From Sellimonas catena (lineage in GTDB: Bacteria; Bacillota; Clostridia; Lachnospirales; Lachnospiraceae): 64,000 nt of DNA. Numbering within the stretch: position 1 is the stretch's first letter; each line of letters opens with the position of its first letter. The notes beneath the pieces were generated by a model that ran no database searches, was not told the origin of the DNA, and saw only the letters and a program-made list of their open reading frames with translations. This document shows positions 15,443 through 23,510 of this stretch, piece by piece. The DNA lies in assembly GCF_045063725.1 (NCBI RefSeq), contig NZ_CP173695.1, one strand, 5' to 3'. Position numbers and translations under genes: made by a program.

Positions 15443-18400
15443 CTACTGGTTCCCTCCCATCTTTTTCTGTCCTGTACTCTCATAAAATGCTTCGATCTGG
15501 GCCTGCTCGCTTCCAAGTCCCATCTCTTCATAGTGTTTGCTCAGGACAAGCATCTTTTTATAGTCATTTGGAATGATCTTTTTAAACTTCGGAAGGTACT
15601 CATCAAAATGTTCCAGAATCATCCGGCCTTTTAAAGAACCGGTCTCCTCCACATGTTCCCGGATCATCCCTCTTAATTCTTCCGCCTCGGATTTCCACGT
15701 AATCTCCTCCATGGAAATCATGGACTTGTTGATGTTCCGGTACAGCGAATTCTCCTCATCCAGCACGTAGGCGATACCGCCGCTCATACCTGCCGCGAAG
15801 TTCTTTCCGGTCCTGCCGATAACGGCAACCCTTCCTCCTGTCATGTACTCGCATCCGTGGTCTCCCACGCCTTCCACCACTGCTGTTGCTCCGGAGTTGC
15901 GCACACAGAACCGCTCTCCGGCCATTCCGCAGATGAATGCTTTTCCGGAAGTTGCGCCGTAAAGCGCCACATTTCCGACAATCATGTTTTCATCTGCCCG
16001 ATAAGTACTTTCTTTCGGCGGATACACGGCCAGCTTCCCGCCGGAGAGTCCTTTTCCGAAGTAATCATTACTGTCCCCGGACAGGCGGATCGTAAGCCCT
16101 GCCGGAATAAATGCTCCGAAACTCTGTCCTCCGGTTCCCGTGCATTCCACTGTATACATATCTTCCTGCACCCCTTCCGGATACCGTCTGGTAATCTCGG
16201 AACCGAACATGGTGCCGAATGTCCTGTCTGTATTTTTTACGCGGACCTCCACCCGGCCCGGTTTTTCCTTGGCAAGCTTTTCTCCAAGTTCCCTGATCAG
16301 CACCGTTTCATCCAGCGTCTTTTCCAGCCCGAAATCATACTCCCCTTTGATATTGTTTTCTCCGGTATACGGATGATCCAGGACCGCACTCAGATCAATG
16401 GTCCTGCCACGCTCGTTTTCCGGCTGTTCCTTTGCTTTTAACAGATCCGTGCGGCCTACCATTTCATCAATCGTCCGTACACCAAGTTTTGCCATATATT
16501 CCCGAAGTTCCTGTGCGATAAATTCCATGAAATGAATAACGTACTCCGGTTTCCCTTTAAAACATTTCCGCAGCTCCGGATTCTGTGTTGCCACGCCCAT
16601 CGGGCAGGTATCCTGATTGCATACACGCATCATGACACACCCGAGAGTCACAAGCGGAGCCGTCGCAAATCCGAATTCTTCCGCTCCAAGAAGCGCTGCT
16701 ACCGCTACGTCCCGGCCGCTCATGAGCTTTCCGTCCGTCTCGATGTGTACCCGGTTCCTCAAACCGTTTTTCAGAAGAGTCTGGTGTGCCTCCGCAAGTC
16801 CCAGCTCCCATGGAAGCCCTGCATTGTGGATGGAACTTCCCGGAGCGGCTCCGGTTCCACCGTCATATCCGGAGATCAGCACGACCTGCGCTCCCGCTTT
16901 TGCAACGCCGGCCGCAATCGTTCCAACTCCTGCCTCGGATACGAGTTTCACCGAAATTCTTGCATCCTTATTCGCATTTTTCAGATCGTAGATCAGCTGT
17001 GCCAGATCCTCGATAGAATAGATATCATGGTGAGGCGGCGGGGAAATCAGGCTCACGCCCGGTGTGGAGTACCGTGTTTTTGCAATCCACGGATACACTT
17101 TCCTTCCCGGCAGATGTCCGCCCTCTCCCGGTTTTGCCCCCTGTGCCATCTTGATCTGGATCTCGTCGGCGCTCACCAGATACCGGCTCGTCACGCCGAA
17201 TCTTCCGCTTGCCACCTGTTTGATGGCAGAGCACCGGTTCTCCTTTGTCCCCTTGGTCAGGAGACGTTCCGGCGACTCTCCTCCTTCCCCGCTGTTGGAT
17301 TTTCCATGGATCGCATTCATAGCAAGGGCCAGTGCCTCATGTGCCTCCTGGGAAATGGAACCGTAGGACATAGCGCCGGTCTTGAACCGTTTCACAATGG
17401 ATTCGACGCTTTCCACTTCCTCGATCGGGACGCCGTTTTCCGGATAGTTGAACTCCATCAGACTTCGCAGATACCCGGTTTTCTCCTTGTCAATCTTCCC
17501 GGTATATTCCTTAAACATCTGGTAATCGTTCTGCCATACCGACTGCTGAAGCAGGTGGATCGTCTCCGGATTGTACCGGTGATGTTCTCCCTGGCTTCGG
17601 AAACTGTGGCGTCCGATGCTCTCCAGTGTCAGGTCCGTATCCAGCCCCAGCGGATCAAATGCCTGACTGTGGAGCCGTTCCACATCTTCTTCGATTTCCT
17701 TCATGGTGATGCCTCCCACCCGGCTGACGGTATGGGTAAAATATTTGTCGATCACTTCTTTGGAGATTCCCACAGCCTCAAAAATCTGGGATCCCTGATA
17801 AGACTGGATTGTGGAAATTCCCATCTTGGAAGCGATCTTGACAATTCCATTCAAAATTGCCTGATCGTAATCGTAAACTGCCGCATAATAATCTTTTTCC
17901 AGAAGTCCGTTTTCAATCATCTCCCGTATGGTCTCATGCGCCAGATACGGGTTCACCGCGCTTGCGCCGTATCCGAGAAGCGTCGCAAAATGATGGACTT
18001 CTCTTGGCTCTGCAGACTCCAGAATGATCGGCATGGACGTACTCTTTTTCGTCCGCACGAGATAATGGTGCACTGCGGAAACCGCCAGAAGCGACGGAAT
18101 CGCCACATGGTTTTCGTCCACGCCCCGGTCTGTCAAAATCAGGATTGTAGCCCCGTCCTTATAGGCACGGTCCACTTCAATAAAAAGACGGTCCAGCGCC
18201 TTTTCCATCGGCATGTTCTTAAAACAGATGATGGAAACTTCCGCCGGGCAGAATCCCGGTTTTTTCATATCCTTGATCTTCAGAAGATCCGTGTCGGAAA
18301 GAATCGGATTGTTGACTTTCAGAACCTGACAGTTTTCCGGCTGCTCTTTTAAGATGTTTCCTTCTTTTCCGATGTACACGCTTGTAGATGTCACAATCTC

Positions 18401-19981
18401 CTCCCGGACCGCATCGATCGGAGGGTTCGTCACCTGCGCAAACCGCTGTTTAAAATAATAGAACAACGGCTGATGCTCTTTTGAAAGCACTGCAAGCGGG
18501 GTATCCACTCCCATCGCCGCGATGCCTTCCGCACCGTTTAATGCCATGGTCCGGATGGAATCATGATATTCCTCATAAGAATATCCGAAGGCCTTTCTGA
18601 GCTTTGCACATTCTTCCGTTGTATACTGCTCCACCTTCCTGTTCGGAATCTTCAGATCCTTCAGCTCCATCATATGCTGATCCAGCCATTCGCCGTACGG
18701 CTGTCTCTTCGCATAGTATTCTTTCAGCTCATCATCGTTGATGATCCTTTGTCCGATTGTATCCACCACCAGCATTTTCCCCGGATGAATTCTTCCTTTC
18801 TCCAGGATCTGGTCCTCCCGGATATCCTCTAACACACCGACCTCGGAGGCCAGATAAAGGTGATGGTCTTTTGTAATATAGTATCTTGAAGGGCGGAGAC
18901 CGTTCCGGTCCAGTACTGCGCCGAGAATGTCTCCGTCACTGAACATGACCGATGCCGGACCGTCCCACGGTTCCATCATGGTCGCATAATACTGATAGAA
19001 ATCTTTCTTCGCCTGTGTCAGTGTATCATTGTTTGCCCATGGCTCCGGGATGACAGACATGACCGCAAGAGGCAGATCCATACCGTTCATCACAAGAAAT
19101 TCCAGCGCATTATCCAGCATCGCGGAATCAGAACCGCTCCGGTCCACTACCGGCAGAATCTTGTGAAGCTTGCCCTCAAAATACGGGGAGGACATGTTTT
19201 CCTCTCTTGCCAGCATCTTATCCGCATTGCCCTGAATGGTATTAATTTCTCCGTTATGCACAATAAACCGATATGGATGGGCCCTCTGCCAGCTCGGCTC
19301 CGTATTGGTGCTGAACCGGGAGTGTACCAGTGCAATCGAGGACTGATACCGCTCATCCTGCAGATCCGTGAAAAAGGTGCGAAGCTGTCCTACGAGAAAC
19401 ATCCCTTTGTACACGATCGTCCTGCTGGAAAGAGAGACCACATAGGTTTCTGTTGTGCTCTGCTCAAACTCTCTCCTTACAACGTAAAGCCTGCGGTCAA
19501 AGTCCAGTCCCTTTTCTACATCCTCCGGCTTTGCCACGAATCCCTGCATAATTTTCGGCATGCAGTCTTTTGCTTTCTTTCCGAGTACTTCCGGGCAGAC
19601 CGGGACTTCCCGCCACCCAAGAAAGGTAAGTCCTTCTTTTTTCACGATGGTCTCAAACATTTTTCGGGCCTGGTTTCTCCTTAGTTCATTCTGCGGGAAG
19701 AAAAACATCCCGATTCCGTACTCCCGTTCTTCCCCGATATCGATCTGTGCTTTTTTACATGCTTCGCGGAAAAAAGAATGGGAAATCTGAAGCAGAATTC
19801 CGACTCCGTCTCCGGTCTTTCCTTCTGCGTCTTTCCCCGCCCGGTGTTCAAGATTTTCCACAATCTCAAGCGCCTGGCTGACTACCCGGTGTGTCTTTTT
19901 TCCCTTTATATTTACGACTGCGCCGATTCCGCAGTTATCGTGCTCCAGCATCGGGCAGTACAATCCTTGTTTTCCTTTCAT
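15443..19981 (-). CDS. gltB: Glutamate synthase, large (alpha) subunit
   Basis: GOGAT large subunit, 1512 residues, converting glutamine plus 2-oxoglutarate to two glutamates. Domain order: class II amidotransferase (1-400) with nucleophile Cys in EHDNCGIGAVVN, exposed after propeptide removal; central domain (about 470-770); FMN-binding synthase barrel (about 820-1200) with ARISVKLVSEAGVGTIAAGVAKA and SGYDGGTGAAP; a CNQDTCPMGVATQ cluster ligand segment; and the C-terminal GXGXG beta-helix (FGAFIPAGLTIRLSGDSNDY). Full length. Start ATG 19981 has an AAAGGAAG site, 24 bases after pyrG. It uses the glutamine made by the synthetases in this block. Confidence 0.97.
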   Translation of the reverse strand: MKGKQGLYCPMLEHDNCGIGAVVNIKGKKTHRVVSQALEIVENLEHRAGKDAEGKTGDGVGILLQISHSFFREACKKAQIDIGEEREYGIGMFFFPQNELRRNQARKMFETIVKKEGLTFLGWREVPVCPEVLGKKAKDCMPKIMQGFVAKPEDVEKGLDFDRRLYVVRREFEQSTTETYVVSLSSRTIVYKGMFLVGQLRTFFTDLQDERYQSSIALVHSRFSTNTEPSWQRAHPYRFIVHNGEINTIQGNADKMLAREENMSSPYFEGKLHKILPVVDRSGSDSAMLDNALEFLVMNGMDLPLAVMSVIPEPWANNDTLTQAKKDFYQYYATMMEPWDGPASVMFSDGDILGAVLDRNGLRPSRYYITKDHHLYLASEVGVLEDIREDQILEKGRIHPGKMLVVDTIGQRIINDDELKEYYAKRQPYGEWLDQHMMELKDLKIPNRKVEQYTTEECAKLRKAFGYSYEEYHDSIRTMALNGAEGIAAMGVDTPLAVLSKEHQPLFYYFKQRFAQVTNPPIDAVREEIVTSTSVYIGKEGNILKEQPENCQVLKVNNPILSDTDLLKIKDMKKPGFCPAEVSIICFKNMPMEKALDRLFIEVDRAYKDGATILILTDRGVDENHVAIPSLLAVSAVHHYLVRTKKSTSMPIILESAEPREVHHFATLLGYGASAVNPYLAHETIREMIENGLLEKDYYAAVYDYDQAILNGIVKIASKMGISTIQSYQGSQIFEAVGISKEVIDKYFTHTVSRVGGITMKEIEEDVERLHSQAFDPLGLDTDLTLESIGRHSFRSQGEHHRYNPETIHLLQQSVWQNDYQMFKEYTGKIDKEKTGYLRSLMEFNYPENGVPIEEVESVESIVKRFKTGAMSYGSISQEAHEALALAMNAIHGKSNSGEGGESPERLLTKGTKENRCSAIKQVASGRFGVTSRYLVSADEIQIKMAQGAKPGEGGHLPGRKVYPWIAKTRYSTPGVSLISPPPHHDIYSIEDLAQLIYDLKNANKDARISVKLVSEAGVGTIAAGVAKAGAQVVLISGYDGGTGAAPGSSIHNAGLPWELGLAEAHQTLLKNGLRNRVHIETDGKLMSGRDVAVAALLGAEEFGFATAPLVTLGCVMMRVCNQDTCPMGVATQNPELRKCFKGKPEYVIHFMEFIAQELREYMAKLGVRTIDEMVGRTDLLKAKEQPENERGRTIDLSAVLDHPYTGENNIKGEYDFGLEKTLDETVLIRELGEKLAKEKPGRVEVRVKNTDRTFGTMFGSEITRRYPEGVQEDMYTVECTGTGGQSFGAFIPAGLTIRLSGDSNDYFGKGLSGGKLAVYPPKESTYRADENMIVGNVALYGATSGKAFICGMAGERFCVRNSGATAVVEGVGDHGCEYMTGGRVAVIGRTGKNFAAGMSGGIAYVLDEENSLYRNINKSMISMEEITWKSEAEELRGMIREHVEETGSLKGRMILEHFDEYLPKFKKIIPNDYKKMLVLSKHYEEMGLGSEQAQIEAFYESTGQKKMGGNQ

Positions 19982-20005
19982 CTGATTCTTCCTTTCGCTT
20001 CGTTT

Positions 20006-21607
20006 CTATTTCTGATGCTCTGCCGCCGCTTTGACAAAGCCCGCAAACAGCGGATGCGGACGGTTCGGCCTGGATTTGAATTCCGGATGAGCCTGAGTTC
20101 CGATATAAAACGGATGATCTGTGATTTCAATCATTTCCACAATCCGTTTGTCCGGTGACAGTCCTGCCAGATGAAGCCCTGCCTTTTCCAGCACTTCCCT
20201 GTAATCGTTATTGACTTCATAACGATGTCTGTGCCGCTCGGAAATCTCTGTTTTGCCATAGAGCGCACAGCTTCTGGAATGTTCATCCAGCACACACGGA
20301 TATGCTCCCAGACGGAGTGTTCCGCCGATGTTTTCCACATCTTTCTGATCCGGCATCAGGGAAATCACCGGATGCAGCGTCTCCGGATGGAACTCGATAC
20401 TGTCCGCATCGTGATAGCCAACCACATACCGGGCAAAGGCAACGATTGCCATCTGCATTCCAAGGCAGATACCAAGATACGGGATATTCTCTCTTCTCGC
20501 ATAGTCCGCCGCAAGAATCATTCCCTCCGTACCACGCTTGCCAAATCCACCCGGCACGAGAATTCCGTCCACTCCGCCAAGCTTCTCCTCCAGGTTTTCC
20601 TCTGTAATCTCCTCCGAGTCCGTCCATCTAAACTGAATATCCGCATGGCAGCTGATTCCGCCGTGCTTCAATGCTTCCACCACACTGAGGTAGGCATCGT
20701 GAAGCTGAGTATATTTTCCTACGATGGCAATCTCGACTTCCTGCTTTGGATGACGAAGCGCTTCGGTCATTTCGATCCAGTCTTGAAGATCCGGCTCTCT
20801 GTCTTCCAGATGCAGGCATTTTAAAACCGCCTGTGCCAGATGCTCTTTTTCCATGGCAAGCGGCGCTTCATAGAGATAGTCCACATCCAGGTTCTGAAGA
20901 ACATTTTCTGACGGTACATTACAGAAGAGTGCGATTTTGTCCCGCATCTCCTGCGGTACCGGATACTCGGAACGGCAGACCAGAATGTCCGGCCAGATTC
21001 CAAGCCGCTGCAGTTCCTTAACGCTTGCCTGGGTCGGTTTCGTCTTCATTTCTCCGGACGCTTTCAGATACGGAATCAGCGTTACATGAATGAGGATCGC
21101 ATTCTCCTTTCCCACATCATGCTGGAACTGGCGGATCGCCTCCAGAAAAGGCTGGCTCTCAATATCCCCGACAGTACCGCCCACCTCAATGATGGCAATC
21201 CTGTCTTCCCCCGGATCTTTCGCCCGGTAAAACCGTTCTTTGATCTCATTTGTAATATGCGGAATCACCTGAACAGTGCCTCCGCCGTAATCTCCGTGAC
21301 GCTCTTTATTTAGCACAGACCAGTAAATCTTTCCGGAGGTGACATTGGAATTCTTATCCAGACTCTCGTCAATGAACCGTTCATAATGTCCCAGATCCAG
21401 ATCCGTCTCCGTTCCGTCATCCGTCACAAACACTTCCCCGTGCTGGATTGGATTCATCGTTCCCGGATCCACATTGATATACGGGTCAAATTTCTGCATG
21501 GTCACCTGATATCCCCTTGCTTTTAACAGCCTTCCAAGTGACGCTGCCGTGATTCCTTTCCCCAGTCCGGATACCACTCCGCCTGTTACAAATACATATT
21601 TTACCAT
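20006..21607 (-). CDS. pyrG: CTP synthase
   Basis: Makes CTP from UTP, ATP and glutamine; 533 residues. The synthetase domain opens with KYVFVTGGVVSGLGKG and includes QKFDPYINVDPGTMNPIQHGEVFVTDDGTETDLDLG-type sequence (UTP/CTP site). The class I glutaminase domain (from about 290) has GICLGMQMAIVAFAR with the nucleophile Cys and the terminal HPEFKSRPNRPHPLF holding the His. ATG 21607 is chosen for its perfect AAGGAGGT site seven bases upstream; the 23 extra upstream codons overlap a hairpin and are not coding. It lies between purF and gltB, all glutamine users. Confidence 0.97.
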   Translation of the reverse strand: MVKYVFVTGGVVSGLGKGITAASLGRLLKARGYQVTMQKFDPYINVDPGTMNPIQHGEVFVTDDGTETDLDLGHYERFIDESLDKNSNVTSGKIYWSVLNKERHGDYGGGTVQVIPHITNEIKERFYRAKDPGEDRIAIIEVGGTVGDIESQPFLEAIRQFQHDVGKENAILIHVTLIPYLKASGEMKTKPTQASVKELQRLGIWPDILVCRSEYPVPQEMRDKIALFCNVPSENVLQNLDVDYLYEAPLAMEKEHLAQAVLKCLHLEDREPDLQDWIEMTEALRHPKQEVEIAIVGKYTQLHDAYLSVVEALKHGGISCHADIQFRWTDSEEITEENLEEKLGGVDGILVPGGFGKRGTEGMILAADYARRENIPYLGICLGMQMAIVAFARYVVGYHDADSIEFHPETLHPVISLMPDQKDVENIGGTLRLGAYPCVLDEHSRSCALYGKTEISERHRHRYEVNNDYREVLEKAGLHLAGLSPDKRIVEMIEITDHPFYIGTQAHPEFKSRPNRPHPLFAGFVKAAAEHQK

Positions 21608-21649
21608 TCTTTCTGTTACCTCCTTACGACTTTCCTCCATCCGGCAGGA

Positions 21650-21680
21650 TGGAATTTCAAATAAAAAAGGGGGCAAAAGT
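21650..21680 (-). terminator. Hairpin with T-run upstream of pyrG
   Basis: On the minus strand a GGGCA/TGCCC stem around a four-base loop is followed directly by CCTTTTTT. It lies about 100 bases after the purF stop and 45 bases before the pyrG start. It either ends purF transcription or acts as a pyrG leader attenuator, as known for pyrG of Bacillus, where a 5' G-run pairs with the leader. The choice is not settled by sequence. Confidence 0.45.
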
Positions 21681-21777
21681 GCCCGAAACCGCTTTCGTCC
21701 TGCGTTTCTTTATCGACACCTTTGCCGCCTTTATTGCCATATGCTCTTTTCTTTTTTTATTATTCCATTACTATACT

Positions 21778-23220
21778 CTAATTTTCTTCGTTTGTAAATC
21801 CCTTTTTTTCGCTTTCCGCAGGAACCGGATAGTGGTTGTCAAAACATGCTTTACAAATCCCCAGATCTCCTACCATTGTCTGCAGGTCCTCAATTTTCAT
21901 GTATCCGAGGGAATCTGCACCGATAATTTCACGGATTTCTTCTGTTGTATGGTCCGCCGCAATGAGCTGCTCATTGGACGGTACATCCGTTCCGTAATAA
22001 CATGGATACAGAAACGGAGGGGCGCTGATGCGTACATGAACCTCTTTTGCCCCTGCCTTTTTCAGCATCTGAATCAGGTTGGCCATCGTGGTCCCCCGAA
22101 CGATGGAATCATCCACCAGCACAATCCGTTTATCCTTTACAACAGATTCCAGAACGTTCAATTTCAGCTTGACACTGGATTCTCTTTCTTTCTGTGTCGG
22201 TTTGATAAAGGTCCTTCCGATATAGCTGTTTTTATAAAAGGCGATTTCGAATGGAAGTCCTGCCTCCATGGCATATCCTTTTGCTGCCGTAAGTCCGGAT
22301 TCCGGAACACCGGTCACAAGATCCGCATCCACAGGCCACGCTTTTGCCAGGGCCCGTCCGGAACGGATTCTGGCATCATAGATTTTAATGCCGTCCATCT
22401 CACTGTCCAGACGCGCAAAATAGATGTATTCAAAAATACAGTGTGCCCGCTCCTTCTGCTGCAGTTCCTTATTGGACGTGATGCCTTTTTCCGTAATTGC
22501 AACCATCTCTCCCGGCTCAATGTCCCGGATAAACTCTGCTCCTACGGATGCAAGGGCACAGCTCTCCGATGCGACAATGTAAGCATTGTTCCTCTTTCCG
22601 ATACAGAGCGGTTTCAGACCGAACGGATCTCTCACGGCGATCAGTTTTCTCGGGCTCATCACGACAAGAGCATATCCACCCCGGATCCGTCTTGCTGTAT
22701 GGAGAACAGCCTCCTCCACATTTCTGGTGTGGACTCTCTCTCTCGCAATATAATATGCAATCATCTCGGAATCTGTCGTTGTATGGAAAATGGCACCTCC
22801 GTATACGAGTTCTTCTTTCAGACTTGCAGCATTGACCAGATTTCCATTATGCGCAAGAGCCAGCGTCCCCTTGATATAATTCAAAACAAGAGGCTGTGCA
22901 TTCTCTCTTGTAGAGCCTCCCGTTGTTGAATACCGGACATGTCCGATTCCAAGATTTCCATGGAGAGATGACAGCGTATCCGGCTTAAATACCTCGCTGA
23001 CAAGTCCAAGATCCTTATGATATGCGATGTTTCCCCTGTCTCCTTTTGTATCGGATACAACGATACCGCAGGATTCCTGTCCTCTGTGCTGCAGAGAACA
23101 GAGCCCGTAATAAACCGATGACGCAACATCATTCCCGTCAAAATCGTAAATGCCGAACACACCGCACTCTTCTCTGACTCCGGTTTCCTGATACTGATCA
23201 TACTGTAAACATGTCTTCAT
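21778..23220 (-). CDS. purF: Amidophosphoribosyltransferase
   Basis: First committed step of purine synthesis: PRPP plus glutamine to phosphoribosylamine; 480 residues. An 11-residue-scale propeptide precedes the catalytic Cys in REECGVFG, as in the Bacillus-type enzyme. The class II glutaminase domain has HRGQESCGIV and GHVRYSTTGGS, the phosphoribosyltransferase domain has the PRPP loop IVLVDDSIVRGTT. Cysteines in ICKACFDNHYP and upstream fit the 4Fe-4S form that is oxygen-labile. Start ATG 23220 follows GGAGGAAGGAAA. It is divergent from glnN across about 290 bases. Confidence 0.95.
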   Translation of the reverse strand: MKTCLQYDQYQETGVREECGVFGIYDFDGNDVASSVYYGLCSLQHRGQESCGIVVSDTKGDRGNIAYHKDLGLVSEVFKPDTLSSLHGNLGIGHVRYSTTGGSTRENAQPLVLNYIKGTLALAHNGNLVNAASLKEELVYGGAIFHTTTDSEMIAYYIARERVHTRNVEEAVLHTARRIRGGYALVVMSPRKLIAVRDPFGLKPLCIGKRNNAYIVASESCALASVGAEFIRDIEPGEMVAITEKGITSNKELQQKERAHCIFEYIYFARLDSEMDGIKIYDARIRSGRALAKAWPVDADLVTGVPESGLTAAKGYAMEAGLPFEIAFYKNSYIGRTFIKPTQKERESSVKLKLNVLESVVKDKRIVLVDDSIVRGTTMANLIQMLKKAGAKEVHVRISAPPFLYPCYYGTDVPSNEQLIAADHTTEEIREIIGADSLGYMKIEDLQTMVGDLGICKACFDNHYPVPAESEKKGFTNEEN

Positions 23221-23368
23221 TTTCCTTCCTCCGTCCATTGATCTCATCATCTTGTAATAGAAAAAACAAAGTGGTTATTACATACCGCGTTCATATTAAG
23301 ACATTTTAATGGTCTTTTTCGGTTTTGCAAGGGTTTTTTCTTTTTTTTATTATTTTTCAAAAAAAGGA

Positions 23369-23398
23369 TTGACAGATTTCTTGTTTTGTGTTTATACT
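23369..23398 (+). promoter_or_regulatory. Promoter of glnN
   Basis: Consensus -35 TTGACA (23369-23374) and -10 TATACT (23393-23398) with an 18-base spacer. Transcription would begin near 23405, leaving a leader of about 105 bases before glnN that contains the terminator described next. Confidence 0.7.
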
Positions 23399-23412
23399 AC
23401 ACAGCATAAAGC

Positions 23413-23450
23413 AAAGGCGCTTTGGACATTGTCCGAAGTGCCTTTTTCTG
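23413..23450 (+). terminator. Leader terminator (attenuator) ahead of glnN
   Basis: A 15-base-pair stem (23413-23427 with 23431-23445, only two G-T pairs) around the loop ATT, in which the 3' arm ends in CCTTTTT. It begins within about ten bases of the predicted transcript start, so most transcripts would stop here unless an antiterminating factor or structure intervenes. A premature terminator between a strong promoter and glnN implies control at elongation. The nearby ANTAR gene is a candidate, although the usual twin hairpins are not visible ahead of it. Confidence 0.75.
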
Positions 23451-23510
23451 TTGTATGGATCCGCGGATTCATGCATGATTTCTTCAGGAAATGAAAGGAG
23501 CAGTCTCTAT

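Noticed and set aside
16532..18352. Long plus-strand open frame of about 606 codons inside gltB
   Set aside because: It lies wholly antisense to a well-conserved gltB, has no ribosome site, is rich in Cys, His and Arg, and matches no domain. It is a codon-bias shadow.
21649..22929. Plus-strand open frame of about 426 codons opposite purF
   Set aside because: Antisense to purF with no ribosome site and an amino acid make-up typical of a reverse-strand shadow.
23290..23340. PurBox-like AAAACCGAAAAAG upstream of purF
   Set aside because: Only a single imperfect box is present, while PurR-controlled promoters usually have two; too weak to report as a site.
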